Assembly (NCBI RefSeq): GCF_003347515.1 | Contig: NZ_QEII01000236.1 | Coordinates: forward strand, 186,001-250,000 | Length of the DNA: 64,000 nt | Direction of reading: 5' to 3' | Source of the DNA: Rhodoferax ferrireducens | GTDB taxonomy: Bacteria; Pseudomonadota; Gammaproteobacteria; Burkholderiales; Burkholderiaceae_C | Part shown: positions 24,931-33,962 of the stretch, piece by piece | Position numbering within the stretch: position 1 is the stretch's first letter | Layout of the letters: the number at the start of each line of letters is the position of its first letter | Program-made: the position numbers and the translations under genes | The notes under the pieces: generated by a model | What the model saw: the letters and a program-made list of their open reading frames with translations, nothing else | Told to the model about the DNA's origin: nothing | Database searches by the model: none

Positions 24931-27243
24931 CTATTTGATATCAGTGACACGGTCGGCATTGGCCGCCGCCAGCGCCGTCATGTTGACCACGCGCCGCACC
25001 GTGGCGGAGGGCGTCAGCACATGGGCCGAGGCGGCGGCGCCCAGCAGGATAGGCCCCACAGTGACGCCGTGCCCGCCGGTGACCTTCAGCACATTGAACA
25101 GAATGTTGGCGGCGTCCAGATTCGGGCAGATCAGGACATTGGCCTCGCCCTGCAGTTTGTTGTCCATCAGGGCCACCTGGCGCATTTGCTGCGAAAAAGC
25201 GGCGTCGCCTTGCAGCTCGCCTTCGCATTCCACCTCGGGCGCCATCTGGCAAAACAGCTCGTGCGCCTCGCGCATTTTGACGGCCGATTTGCGGTTGGAG
25301 GAGCCATACATGGAGTGCGAGAGAAACGCGACTTTGGGCGGCAGGCCAAAACGCCGGACCTCATCCGCCGCCATGACGGCAATACTGGCCAGCTGCGCCG
25401 CATCCGGCTCTTCATTGACAAAGGTATCGGCGATGAACAGGGTGCGCTGATCCAGCATCAGTGCGTTCAGGGCGGCTAAGCCGGAGGCGCCTTTTTTGAC
25501 GCCGATGATCTCCCGAATATGTTCCAGGTGGACATCAAAACGGCCGACCAGCCCGCACAAGAGGGCGTCGGCATCGCCGAGTTTGACCATCAGCGCCGCG
25601 ATGGTGGTGTTGGAGCGGCGCACGGCGGCCTTGGCCGCGTCGACGGACACGCCATGGCGGCCCATCAGGCGGTGGTAGGTCTCCCAGTACTGGCGAAAAC
25701 GGGCATCGTCTTCCGGATTTACGCATTCCACATCCACACCGAGCTTGATGCGCAACCCGGCTTTGGCCAGCCGCGCCTCAATCACGGCGGGGCGGCCGAT
25801 CAGGATCGGTTGGGCCAGGCCTTCGTCGACCGCCACTTGCGCTGCCCGCAGCACCCGCTCGTCTTCGCCTTCGGCATAGGCGACGCGTTTGGCGTCTTTT
25901 GGCACCGCTTTGGCGGCCGAGAACACCGGGCGCATGAACATGCCGGTTTGGTAGACAAAGCGCGACAACTGCTGGCGGTAGGCCTCCATGTCCTTGATCG
26001 GGCGCACGGCCACGCCCGATTCTTCGGCCGCTTTGGCCACGGCCGGCGCAATGCGCAAAATCAGGCGCGTGTCAAAGGGGGTGGGAATCAGGTAGTCCGG
26101 GCCGAAAACCAGTTCCTTGCCGGCGTAGGCGGTGGCGACTTCCTCGCTGATGTCGGCCTTGGCCAGATCGGCAATCTGACGTACGCAGGCCAGCTTCATG
26201 GCTTCGGTGATTTTGGTCGCGCCACAGTCCAGCGCGCCCCGGAAGATATAGGGGAAACACAGGACGTTGTTGACCTGGTTCGGGTAGTCCGAGCGCCCGG
26301 TGGCGATGATGCAGTCCGGTCGCACGGCCTTGGCCAGCTCCGGGCGGATTTCAGGCTCCGGGTTGGCCAGTGCCAGGATGATGGGGCGCGCGGCCATGGT
26401 CATGACCATGTCCTGCGTCAGCACGCCGGGCGCCGAGCAGCCGAGAAAAACGTCGGCGCCATTGACGACGTCGGCCAGGGTGCGCAGCTCGGTGCGCTGT
26501 GCGAAGCGGGCTTTGGACTCGTCATAGCCGCCGGGCCGGTCTTCATGGACCACGCCCTTGGAGTCGCAGACGTAAATGTTCTCGCGCCGCACGCCCAGGC
26601 CGACCATCACGTCCAGGCAGGCCAGTGCCGCCGCGCCGGCGCCCGAGACGGCGATGCGGACTTCGTCAATGCGCTTGCCGACCAGCTCCAGGCCGTTGAG
26701 CAGGGCGGCGCTGGAGATGATGGCCGTGCCGTGCTGGTCGTCATGAAACACCGGAATGTTCATGCGTTCACGCAGCTTCTGCTCGATGTAAAAGCACTCG
26801 GGCGCCTTGATGTCTTCCAGGTTGATGCCGCCCAAGGTGGGCTCCATCGCGGCGATCATGTCCACCAGCTTGTCGGGGTCGTTCTCTGCCAGTTCGATGT
26901 CAAACACGTCAATACCGGCGAACTTCTTGAACAGGCAGCCCTTGCCCTCCATCACGGGTTTGGCGGCCAGCGGGCCGATGTTGCCCAGGCCCAGCACCGC
27001 CGTGCCGTTGGTGATGACGCCGACCAGATTGCCGCGCGAGGTGTATTCGGCCGCCAGCGAGGGGTCGGCTTCAATGTCGAGGCAGGGGTAGGCGACGCCG
27101 GGCGAGTAGGCCAAGGAGAGGTCGCGCTGGTTGGACAGCGGCTTGGTGGCGTTGACCGCGATCTTGCCGCGCGTCGGCGTGCGATGGTATTCGCGCGCGG
27201 CTTCACGGAGGGCGTGTTCGGCGGGGGAAAGTTCTTTGCTCAT
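24931..27243 (-). CDS. maeB: NADP-dependent malic enzyme with phosphotransacetylase-like domain
   Basis: A 770-residue fusion of malic enzyme (about 1-430) and a phosphate acetyltransferase-like C-terminal domain (about 435-770), the usual MaeB architecture. It converts malate to pyruvate with CO2 and NADPH release. Visible motifs are [36 protein letters not shown] (metal ligands), [14 protein letters not shown] for the nucleotide, and [13 protein letters not shown]. The C-terminal domain, for example in [13 protein letters not shown] and [14 protein letters not shown], usually has a regulatory role. The ATG at 27241-27243 is preceded by AGGAGA. It lies between nitrogen genes without obvious functional linkage. 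Confidence 0.96.
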   Translation of the reverse strand: MSKELSPAEHALREAAREYHRTPTRGKIAVNATKPLSNQRDLSLAYSPGVAYPCLDIEADPSLAAEYTSRGNLVGVITNGTAVLGLGNIGPLAAKPVMEGKGCLFKKFAGIDVFDIELAENDPDKLVDMIAAMEPTLGGINLEDIKAPECFYIEQKLRERMNIPVFHDDQHGTAIISSAALLNGLELVGKRIDEVRIAVSGAGAAALACLDVMVGLGVRRENIYVCDSKGVVHEDRPGGYDESKARFAQRTELRTLADVVNGADVFLGCSAPGVLTQDMVMTMAARPIILALANPEPEIRPELAKAVRPDCIIATGRSDYPNQVNNVLCFPYIFRGALDCGATKITEAMKLACVRQIADLAKADISEEVATAYAGKELVFGPDYLIPTPFDTRLILRIAPAVAKAAEESGVAVRPIKDMEAYRQQLSRFVYQTGMFMRPVFSAAKAVPKDAKRVAYAEGEDERVLRAAQVAVDEGLAQPILIGRPAVIEARLAKAGLRIKLGVDVECVNPEDDARFRQYWETYHRLMGRHGVSVDAAKAAVRRSNTTIAALMVKLGDADALLCGLVGRFDVHLEHIREIIGVKKGASGLAALNALMLDQRTLFIADTFVNEEPDAAQLASIAVMAADEVRRFGLPPKVAFLSHSMYGSSNRKSAVKMREAHELFCQMAPEVECEGELQGDAAFSQQMRQVALMDNKLQGEANVLICPNLDAANILFNVLKVTGGHGVTVGPILLGAAASAHVLTPSATVRRVVNMTALAAANADRVTDIK

Positions 27244-27308
27244 GCGGGTCTCCTGTTTTGTCTTATTTAAACGAATTGGCTACTGGGGGGTAACCATACT
27301 GCTACGCG

Positions 27309-28541
27309 TCATTGTGCGGGGTCAAGCAAGTCCATCAAGGTGCGGGCGATCACTTTGGTGGCCCGGCGCAGGTCTTCCAGATCGAGCCGTTCATCCGAGC
27401 GCTTGGCGTGCGACTCCAGCACCGTGCGTGGCCCGGCTCCGTAGATCACGCCGGGAATGCCCCGTTCGCAAAATAGGCGCACATCGGTGTACAGGGGTGT
27501 GCCCAGGGCCGGGATGTCCTCGCCAAAGACGGCCTTGCCGTGTTTTTGAATGGCGTCCACCAGCGGCTTGTTGCCGGGCAGCGGCTGCATGGCATTCGCC
27601 AGCAGAATGCGCTTGATATCTACCCAGACGCCGGGCACCTGCATGGCGGCGTCGCAAATGCTTTGGCGCAATGTGGCCTCGACTTGCGCCGGGATTTCTT
27701 CCGGGATCATGCGCCGGTCCAGTTTGAACGTGACCCGGCCCGGAATCACGTTGGTGTTGGTGCCGCCTTCAATCATGCCGACGTTCAGGTAGGGGTGGGT
27801 GATGCCTTCGACCGAGGAACGGACTTTCTTGAATAGTGTGTTTTGCGCATACAGCGCGTTCAGGATGTGGACCGCGCCCTGCAAGGCGTCGATGCCCGAG
27901 TCGGGGATGGCGGCATGCGCCATCTGGCCGTGAACGGTGACTTCCATCTGCAGACAACCGTTGTGGGCAGTGATGACCTGGTAACTGAAGCCGGCCGCAA
28001 TCATCAGGTCGGGCTTGATGATGTTGTGCTGCAGCAGCCATGCCGGACCGACGGTGCCGCCAAATTCCTCGTCGTAGGTAAAGAGCAGCTCGACGCTGCC
28101 GGCAGTCGGTTTGGCGACCGCTTCGAGTGCCCGCACCGCAAAGGTGTAGGTGGAAAAATCGCCTTTGCTCACGGCGGTGGCGCGGCCATACATCTTGCCG
28201 TCTTCAATCTCGCCCCCGTAGGGGTTTTTGGTCCAGCCTTCGCCGGGAGGCACCACGTCGCCATGCGCATTCAGGAGCACCGTCTTGCCGGGACCGTAGG
28301 AGCGACGCACCAGCAGATTGGTCACGCTCTGCAGACCGGCCGCCTGCACCTCGGCTTGGGGCACCGGGTGTTTCTCAACATCGAGTCCCAGCCCTTGCAG
28401 GAGTTCAGCCGCCCGCTCGGCGTGGGGCGCATTGTTGCCCGGTGGCGTGTCGGTGGGGACGCGGATCAGTTCCTGCAGGAATTGAACCTGCTCGTCAAAG
28501 TGAGCGTCGATCCACGCGTCGAGTTGTTCGTAGGTGTTCAT
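27309..28541 (-). CDS. M20-family metallo-amidohydrolase (ArgE/DapE type)
   Basis: A 410-residue zinc enzyme of the M20 peptidase class. Metal and catalytic residues are visible in NAHGDVVPPG (His, Asp), LLFTYDEEFGGTVG (catalytic Glu plus ligand Glu) and the C-terminal HAKRSDERL (His). A dimerisation/lid domain lies between about 180 and 300 (GQMAHAAIPDSGIDALQG). Such enzymes hydrolyse N-acyl or N-carbamoyl amino acids and peptides. Next to the allantoate amidohydrolase gene it could act on a ureido or acyl intermediate, but nothing fixes the substrate. A large palindrome separates it from the upstream purine operon. Confidence 0.88.
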   Translation of the reverse strand: MNTYEQLDAWIDAHFDEQVQFLQELIRVPTDTPPGNNAPHAERAAELLQGLGLDVEKHPVPQAEVQAAGLQSVTNLLVRRSYGPGKTVLLNAHGDVVPPGEGWTKNPYGGEIEDGKMYGRATAVSKGDFSTYTFAVRALEAVAKPTAGSVELLFTYDEEFGGTVGPAWLLQHNIIKPDLMIAAGFSYQVITAHNGCLQMEVTVHGQMAHAAIPDSGIDALQGAVHILNALYAQNTLFKKVRSSVEGITHPYLNVGMIEGGTNTNVIPGRVTFKLDRRMIPEEIPAQVEATLRQSICDAAMQVPGVWVDIKRILLANAMQPLPGNKPLVDAIQKHGKAVFGEDIPALGTPLYTDVRLFCERGIPGVIYGAGPRTVLESHAKRSDERLDLEDLRRATKVIARTLMDLLDPAQ

Positions 28542-28572
28542 GAAAAAATAAGCTATTTAATAGTTTGGAGCC

Positions 28573-28635
28573 GTCATTGCGAGCGTAGCGCGGCAATCCA
28601 TGGCCGCTGGATTGCCGCGCTACGCTCGCAATGAC
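28573..28635. repeat. Perfect GTCATTGCGAG-type inverted repeat (REP-like hairpin)
   Basis: Two 28-nt arms, beginning GTCATTGCGAGCGTAGCGCG and ending GCAATCCA, are exact inverse complements around the 7-nt loop TGGCCGC. It lies between allC and the M20 gene and could act as a transcript-end hairpin. The same arm occurs singly in urtC and as a looser pair at 58361-58441. Confidence 0.92.
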
Positions 28636-28653
28636 AACAAGTTAGATGGCGCA

Positions 28654-30459
28654 TTAGAACCCGCCAGCGAGTTGGTCAAGTAACAGCGAGAACGCTTCAA
28701 TGGCCAGTTGCATGTCATCGCTGGTGCTGGACTCCAGCGGGTTGTGGCTGATGCCGGAATTTTGTCCGCGCACAAACAGCATGGCTTGCGGCATGACCTC
28801 ATGCAGTTTCATGGCATCGTGGCCGGCGCCGCTGGGCATGCAATGAACGGGCACGCCCAGCGCCTGCACCGCCCGTTCCCAACGTTCTTGCCACGCCGGT
28901 GCACTGGGCGCGGCGGCGGCGCGCATCGTTTCTTCCAGCGTATAGCGGACCTGGCGGCGCGTGCAGATCGCAGCCAGCGCCGCCAGCACGTCACCTTCCA
29001 TGGCGTCGCGCTGGGCGTCGGTTGGCGCCCGCATGTCCAGGCTGAACTGGGCTCGCCCCGGCACCACGTTGATGGAGCCATTGGGCACCAGGAGCTGGCC
29101 GACGGTGGCCACGGAGTCACCATCTGCCAGGGCCCGCTTTTCTGCGGCGAGGATCAGTTCGGCGACCGCGGCGGCTGCATCGTTGCGCCGGTTCATCGGT
29201 GTCGTGCCTGCGTGGCAGGCGGTGCCGATGATGTCGCCCGTGTAGCGCACGCCGCCGTTGATGGCGCTCACCACGCCCAGCGGCAAGTCCAGCTCGTTAA
29301 GCACCGGGCCTTGCTCGATGTGGACTTCGACAAAGCCGAGGTAGTCGGTCGGCTGGCGCTGCAGTTTGGCGATGTCGTCCACGTTCAGCCCGGCCTGCAT
29401 CATGGCTTCGCGCAGGGTGATGCCATCGGCGTCCTTTTGATCCAGCCAATGGGTGTTGAACTGGCCGATGAGCGCGCCCGAGCCCAGAAAAGTGGCCTTG
29501 AAGCGTTGCCCCTCTTCCTCGGCAAAGCCTACCACTTCCAGATGAAACGGCAGGCGTTTGCCTCGGCTTGCGAGTTCGCGCACGCAGGCCATGGGCACAA
29601 AAATGCCCAGGCGGCCGTCGTATTTGCCGCCGTTGCGTACGGTGTCGTAATGGCTTCCGGTGAGCAAAGTTTTAGGTGTTTCAGCGTTGTAGCCCGCGTT
29701 GGTGGTGCGCATATAGCTATCAGAGTAATAGCAACCAACGACATTGCCGACGGCGTCGATATGAACTTCGTCAAAACCGCAGTCCAGCATCCGCGTCTTG
29801 ATTTGCGCCGCGCAAGCTTGGTGCGCGTCGGTGAGGTAGGTGACGGTGAGTTGCCCCTTCTCGGCGTAGCCCGGATCGCTGAATTGGGCCAACTGCTCAT
29901 GCCAGTCCCACACCTCATTGCCCAGCGCGGGGGTGACGCCGAATTTGTCGTTCAGGCGCAGCTCGGCAATGCGATGGATGTTGCGCAGGCACTCCGGCAA
30001 TTCAAATTCGGGATGGCCGTGCAGCCGGCGCTCAAACGTGTCGATGATGTCGCGCCGGCTCAGGCCGGTTCCGCGCGGTCCGCGCACGGCGAGGATGAAG
30101 GGAAAGCCAAATTTCTCGTTGTAAGCGGTGTTCAGCTGCTGGAGTTTGGCAAATTCCTCAGCGCTGCATTGGGTCAGGCCGGCCGTGCTTTGCTCGTTGT
30201 TGGACTCGGCGGTCAAGGTCTGGCTGACCATGGCTTTGCCGGCCAGTTCGGGGTGCGCGCGGATCAGCGCCAGCTGGGCATCGCGCCCCGCGCCGGCCAC
30301 GACCCGCGCCAGGGCATGTTTGAGCTGCGCGAGCGAGACAAACGGACGCGCCTTCAAGGCTGCTTCTGCAATCCAGGGCGAGTGTTCATACACACCCTCC
30401 AGCAGCCGCATGGCTTCCTCGCTGGTCGCGGCATTGAATTGTTCAAGGGTCAGGGTCAT
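28654..30459 (-). CDS. OHCU decarboxylase-allantoate amidohydrolase fusion
   Basis: This 601-residue protein joins two steps of purine breakdown. Residues 1-165 are a UraD domain: IRAHPELAGKA carries the catalytic His, followed by SAEEFAKLQQLNTAYNEKFG and PFILAVRG. It decarboxylates OHCU to S-allantoin. Residues about 175-600 are an AllC-type M20 amidohydrolase: LLTGSHYDTVRNGGKYDGR, FAEEEGQRF, HIEQGPVL, TACHAGTTPM and SGAGHDAMKL, which releases ammonia and CO2 from allantoate. Around residue 250 about 15 residues (CYYSDSYMRTTNAGY) are encoded exactly by a 43-nt repeat (29690-29732). I start at the ATG at 30457-30459; the frame is open for 59 further codons overlapping puuE. It is the third gene of the gntR-puuE operon. 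Confidence 0.92.
   Translation of the reverse strand: MTLTLEQFNAATSEEAMRLLEGVYEHSPWIAEAALKARPFVSLAQLKHALARVVAGAGRDAQLALIRAHPELAGKAMVSQTLTAESNNEQSTAGLTQCSAEEFAKLQQLNTAYNEKFGFPFILAVRGPRGTGLSRRDIIDTFERRLHGHPEFELPECLRNIHRIAELRLNDKFGVTPALGNEVWDWHEQLAQFSDPGYAEKGQLTVTYLTDAHQACAAQIKTRMLDCGFDEVHIDAVGNVVGCYYSDSYMRTTNAGYNAETPKTLLTGSHYDTVRNGGKYDGRLGIFVPMACVRELASRGKRLPFHLEVVGFAEEEGQRFKATFLGSGALIGQFNTHWLDQKDADGITLREAMMQAGLNVDDIAKLQRQPTDYLGFVEVHIEQGPVLNELDLPLGVVSAINGGVRYTGDIIGTACHAGTTPMNRRNDAAAAVAELILAAEKRALADGDSVATVGQLLVPNGSINVVPGRAQFSLDMRAPTDAQRDAMEGDVLAALAAICTRRQVRYTLEETMRAAAAPSAPAWQERWERAVQALGVPVHCMPSGAGHDAMKLHEVMPQAMLFVRGQNSGISHNPLESSTSDDMQLAIEAFSLLLDQLAGGF
29690..29732 (+). repeat. 43-nt double-hairpin repeat inside allC, copy 4
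   Basis: TAGCCCGCGTTGGTGGTGCG starts the copy, GCTA closes the 30-nt core, and GCTAT-CAGAGTA-ATAGC forms hairpin 2. It lies antisense to the gene and is read through in-frame. Confidence 0.85.
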
Positions 30460-30472
30460 GTGCAGTCTCGCG

Positions 30473-31423
30473 CTATTGCGGCTCGTTGGCCTGGTAAGGG
30501 TGGGTGGCTTTCCAGTGCCGGGCAATGTCAAGGCGCCGGCAGACCCAGACCCGCTCAAACTTCTCGATGTGGTCCAGAAAGCGCTGCAGCGCCGTGATGC
30601 GCCCGGGCCGCCCCAGCAGCCGGCAGTGCATGCCAATGCTCATCATTTTTGGGGACTCGGCGCCCTCGGCGTACAAGACGTCGAAGGTGTCCTTGAGGTA
30701 CTGAAAGAAGGGATCGGCGTGCGAATAGCCCTGCGGCAGGGCAAAACGCATGTCGTTGCAGTCCAGGGTGTAGGGCACGATCAGCTGCGGCACGACTTCG
30801 CCGCTGGTTTTTTGGACCTGCATCCAGAACGGCAGGTCGTCGCCGTAGTAGTCGCTGTCGTATTCGAAGCCGCCGTAGTCCGCCACCAGGCGGCGCGTGT
30901 TGGGGCTGTCGCGCCCGGTGTACCAGCCCAGGGCGCGTTCGCCGGTCATGCGGGTGATGATGTCCATGCCCCGCGCCATGTGCTCGCGTTCGGTGGCCTC
31001 GTCCAGATGCTGGTAATGAATCCAGCGCCAGCCGTGGCAGGCAATTTCATGGCCCAGTGCTTTCAGTGCCTGCACCAGTTCCGGGTGGCGCTCCAGCGCC
31101 ATGCTCACGCCAAACACCGTCAAGGGCAGCTGGCGTTTTTCGAACTCGCGCAGGATGCGCCACACACCCGCACGCGAGCCGTATTCGTAAATGCCCTCCA
31201 TGCTGATGTGGCGCTCTGGAAAACTGGGCGGGTTGAACATCTCGGACAAAAACTGCTCGGAGCCGGCATCGCCATGCAGCACGCTGTTTTCGCCGCCTTC
31301 TTCGTAGTTCAGCACAAACTGCACGGCAATGCGGGCCTGCCCGGGCCACTGGGCGTGCGGGGGCTTGGGCCCATAGCCGATGAGATCGCGCGGGTAGAGC
31401 AGGGTGCTGTCGTAGTGATGCAT
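30473..31423 (-). CDS. puuE: Allantoinase PuuE (polysaccharide-deacetylase-like)
   Basis: A 316-residue cytoplasmic enzyme of the metal-independent or NodB-like allantoinase class: YPRDLIGYGPKPPHAQWPG at the start, VQFVLNYEEGGENSVLHGD, GHEIACHGWRWIHYQ and WYTGRDSPNTRRLV are PuuE-typical. It opens the hydantoin ring of allantoin to give allantoate, the substrate of the adjacent AllC domain. I start at the ATG at 31421-31423, 4 bp after the gntR stop; an in-frame extension into gntR to 31480 is unlikely. The order gntR-puuE-allC with short gaps indicates one operon. Confidence 0.93.
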   Translation of the reverse strand: MHHYDSTLLYPRDLIGYGPKPPHAQWPGQARIAVQFVLNYEEGGENSVLHGDAGSEQFLSEMFNPPSFPERHISMEGIYEYGSRAGVWRILREFEKRQLPLTVFGVSMALERHPELVQALKALGHEIACHGWRWIHYQHLDEATEREHMARGMDIITRMTGERALGWYTGRDSPNTRRLVADYGGFEYDSDYYGDDLPFWMQVQKTSGEVVPQLIVPYTLDCNDMRFALPQGYSHADPFFQYLKDTFDVLYAEGAESPKMMSIGMHCRLLGRPGRITALQRFLDHIEKFERVWVCRRLDIARHWKATHPYQANEPQ

Positions 31424-31427
31424 AAAT

Positions 31428-32099
31428 TCAGGCCAGCGCCAGCGCCGGGGCGATGTGGGTGTTGGGGGCTTTGGGGTCAAACGTCAGGTGGGCTTCGACG
31501 TGGTGCAGGTGTTCATCCATCAATTGCAGCGCCAGGGCCTCATCGCGGGCGGCCAGCGCCTTCACGATGGCCGCATGTTCCGCATGGGAATGCTCGGCCG
31601 CGCTGGCGGACTGGTACATCAGGGTGATCAGCGAGCAGCGTGAAATCAGGTCCACCAGCATTTGGGCCAGCACCTCGTTGCCCATGAGTTCCGCCATGCG
31701 GACATGGAAATCGCCGAGCAACTCGGTGCGGCCGGGAACGTCGTCAAGCGCCATCGCTGACTTTTCTTGTGCCACATGCGCCTTGAGTACCCGGATCTGG
31801 GCCGGCGTGACTTGCCGCACGAAGGCGCGCGTCATCTCGGCCTCCAGCATGCGGCGCACGGTGAAGACTTGCCTGGCCTCACTGACCGAGGGCGTCGCCA
31901 CGAAGGCGCCCCGGGCCGGTTCCAGGCGGATCAGGCGGTTTTGCGATAACTGGAACAGGGCCTGGCGGACCAGGGTGCGGGAGACGCCAAACTGGTCCGC
32001 CAGTTTTTGCTCGGACAGCTTGGCGCCGGGCTGGAGCTGGTGCGCCACGATGGCCCGGGTCAAGGCGGTCACGATGAAACTGGTGGTGGAGGACTCCAT
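31428..32099 (-). CDS. GntR-family regulator (FCD type) of purine catabolism
   Basis: A 223-residue regulator with an N-terminal winged helix (about 8-70: LQPGAKLSEQKLADQFGVSR and LVRQALFQLSQNRLI) and a C-terminal FCD all-helical ligand domain (about 85-210) with metal/ligand residues such as FHVRMAELMGN and HAEHAAIVKAL. It is divergent from uraH and first in the puuE-allC operon. A perfect palindrome AAAGTGTATACACTTT sits in the 94-bp gap, so it probably represses both directions and is released by a purine intermediate. The effector is inferred, not shown. Confidence 0.9.
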   Translation of the reverse strand: MESSTTSFIVTALTRAIVAHQLQPGAKLSEQKLADQFGVSRTLVRQALFQLSQNRLIRLEPARGAFVATPSVSEARQVFTVRRMLEAEMTRAFVRQVTPAQIRVLKAHVAQEKSAMALDDVPGRTELLGDFHVRMAELMGNEVLAQMLVDLISRCSLITLMYQSASAAEHSHAEHAAIVKALAARDEALALQLMDEHLHHVEAHLTFDPKAPNTHIAPALALA

Positions 32100-32124
32100 G
32101 CGGTCATGATAGCTGCAATCCGAA

Positions 32125-32140
32125 AAAGTGTATACACTTT
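32125..32140. promoter_or_regulatory. Perfect palindrome, probable GntR operator
   Basis: AAAGTGTATACACTTT is a 16-bp perfect inverted repeat centred in the gntR-uraH divergent gap. Its TGTATACA core resembles known FCD-GntR sites. Confidence 0.75.
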
Positions 32141-32193
32141 CAGCCGGCTGCCCGTATTCTCAAGGTGGCGTTGCAAAGACGGAAGGACACACC

Positions 32194-32547
32194 ATGGGCT
32201 TGAGCACACACGTACTGGACACCATGCACGGCACGCCGGCGGCGGGCATGCAGGTCGCGCTGTTCAGCACGGCGGGGGAGGTTGCGACCCTGGTGAAGCA
32301 ATTTGTGCTCAATCAGGATGGCCGCAACCCGGGCGGCCTGCTGATTGACAACGACAGCCTCAAGTCGGGCACCTACCGGCTGGTGTTCGATGTGGCGGCT
32401 TACTTCAAGGCGCGCGGCGTGGCCTTGCCGGAACCCAATTTTTTGGGCAAGGTGAACCTGGATTTCGGCATTGCCCACGCGGACCAGCACTACCATGTGC
32501 CGCTGCTGGTCAGTCCGTGGAGCTATTCGACCTATCGCGGCTCATGA
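32194..32547 (+). CDS. uraH: 5-hydroxyisourate hydrolase (transthyretin-like)
   Basis: A 117-residue enzyme with the family's catalytic signatures: the N-terminal LSTHVLDT (His), Arg in VLNQDGRNPGG, and the C-terminal HYHVPLLVSPWSYSTYRGS ending in the diagnostic YRGS. It hydrolyses 5-hydroxyisourate, the product of urate oxidase, to OHCU, the substrate of the UraD domain encoded on the opposite strand. The ATG at 32194 follows GGAAGGA; an in-frame ATG at 32128 overlaps the operator and is rejected. No signal peptide is seen. Confidence 0.95.
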   Translation: MGLSTHVLDTMHGTPAAGMQVALFSTAGEVATLVKQFVLNQDGRNPGGLLIDNDSLKSGTYRLVFDVAAYFKARGVALPEPNFLGKVNLDFGIAHADQHYHVPLLVSPWSYSTYRGS

Positions 32548-32551
32548 TTTT

Positions 32552-33064
32552 TTACAGTTGCCCCTCGGTCAGGGTGTCGAGTTGAAAGAGGCCGCTCTTG
32601 TGCCAAAGCCAGGTATCGGTGTAGGTGACGCGGCCCATGCGTGCGGGTATCGGATAAGGGGCGGCCTGGCGCACGGTGCGTTCGATTTCCTTGATAACTT
32701 CGGGCGCGTGTGTCGGGGCCCGCATCCAGTTGAGCTTGGTGACCCGGCCCTTGCCGTCGACGTCAACCTGCAGCACGCCAATGGCGTAAAGCATGGGCGG
32801 CAGTTTTCCCTGATAAATCCGCTGGGCATTTTGCGCGTAGAGATGACTGGCGGCATCGCGTCGGTAGTCCCGCGGCGTGGAGGCGCGCGAAACCGTGACC
32901 ACCGGCGCGGGCCCGGCAGCTTGCTCTGCAGCGGACGGCGGCGCATCAGCTGCGGGTGCCGTGGCTCGGGGAGCCGTGGGCGTGGACGTGCAGCCCGCCA
33001 TGAAGGCGACAACGCCGGCGGTGGCGGCCATCAAGGCTCTGCGGATCAGGCGTAATAGGTTCAT
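32552..33064 (-). CDS. Putative lipoprotein with TonB-C-like domain
   Basis: A 170-residue protein with a lipobox-type signal (FMAGC, Cys at about 25), an Ala/Pro-rich linker (about 27-55) and a C-terminal region (about 75-165) that resembles the TonB C-terminal fold: MLYAIGVLQVDVDGKGRVTK and APEVIKEIERTVRQAAPYPIP. It may be an energy-transducer-like or envelope protein; the partner is unknown. It converges on uraH with a 4-bp gap and diverges from xdhC. It is probably unrelated to purine enzymes, though the location is consistent in the cluster. Confidence 0.7.
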   Translation of the reverse strand: MNLLRLIRRALMAATAGVVAFMAGCTSTPTAPRATAPAADAPPSAAEQAAGPAPVVTVSRASTPRDYRRDAASHLYAQNAQRIYQGKLPPMLYAIGVLQVDVDGKGRVTKLNWMRAPTHAPEVIKEIERTVRQAAPYPIPARMGRVTYTDTWLWHKSGLFQLDTLTEGQL

Positions 33065-33114
33065 GCTGCGTCTCCGGTGCTGGTGTTATGGCTTATAGAT
33101 GAGGTAATGGTAGC

Positions 33115-33951
33115 GTGACTACAAGGGAAATATTTTTGGCGCGCCTGGCGCAGGAGGAAGCCGTGTTGATCACGGTGCACGCGACCCGCGGCTCGGTGCC
33201 TCGGGAGCAAGGCGCCTGGATGGCGGTTTTCAGCCAGGGCGCCGTGGGCACGATTGGCGGCGGGCACCTGGAGTTCGCGGCCATGGCGCAAGCGCGCACG
33301 CGCCTGCTCGGATTACCGGGCGGCGAGGGCGAACCGGTGCAGCGTTTTGCGCTGGGCCCCGCCTTGGGTCAGTGCTGCGGTGGTGAGGTGCATCTTCGCT
33401 TCGAGCGGGTGAGCGCGGCGGACATCGGCGCGCTCAAGGTGCAATTGGCGGAACAGTCGTATCCGGTCGCCCTGTTTGGCGGCGGCCATGTCGGCCATGC
33501 CCTGGTGCATGTGCTGGCGCCGTTGCCGCTGCAGGTGAGCTGGATTGACAGCCGCGATGAAGTCTTTCCGGCGGGCCTGCCGTCCAACGTCAGCTGCGAA
33601 CATTCCGATCCGGTGCAGGCGGCGGTGGCCCAACTGGCGCCCGATACCCGCGTGCTCATCATGAGCTTCAGCCATGCGGAGGACCTGGAGGTGGTGGCGA
33701 CTTGCCTGAAGCGCCAGCGCTTGCAGGCCGACTTACCCTATGTCGGCCTGATTGGCAGCAAGACGAAGTGGGCCGCCTTTCGCCACCGGCTGGAGGCACG
33801 GGGCTTTTCGCCGCAGGAGCTGGCCCACATCACCTGTCCGATCGGTATTACCGGGATTGGCGGCAAGGAGCCCGAGGTGATCGCCGTGGCGGTGGCGGCA
33901 CAGATATTGCAGACATTGCCAGCGCACCATGCGCATCACGAGTACACATAA
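33115..33951 (+). CDS. xdhC: Xanthine dehydrogenase accessory protein XdhC
   Basis: A 278-residue protein of the XdhC/CoxI family: an N-terminal domain with TVHATRGSVPREQGAWMAV and ALGQCCGGEVHLRFE, whose Cys pair binds the molybdenum cofactor, and a C-terminal Rossmann domain with LFGGGHVGHALVHVL and VGLIGSKTKWAAFRHR. It protects and sulfurates Moco for insertion into xanthine dehydrogenase, which makes urate from xanthine. The dehydrogenase subunits are not in the window. Translation starts at a GTG at 33115 with GAGG about 10 bases upstream. It is followed after 11 bp by puuD. Confidence 0.93.
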   Translation: MTTREIFLARLAQEEAVLITVHATRGSVPREQGAWMAVFSQGAVGTIGGGHLEFAAMAQARTRLLGLPGGEGEPVQRFALGPALGQCCGGEVHLRFERVSAADIGALKVQLAEQSYPVALFGGGHVGHALVHVLAPLPLQVSWIDSRDEVFPAGLPSNVSCEHSDPVQAAVAQLAPDTRVLIMSFSHAEDLEVVATCLKRQRLQADLPYVGLIGSKTKWAAFRHRLEARGFSPQELAHITCPIGITGIGGKEPEVIAVAVAAQILQTLPAHHAHHEYT

Positions 33952-33962
33952 GGACAAGACGG

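Noticed and set aside
28546..28570. A possible partial copy of the 43-nt element (AAGCTATTTAATAG)
   Set aside because: Only a fragment of the second hairpin is present, too short to assign.
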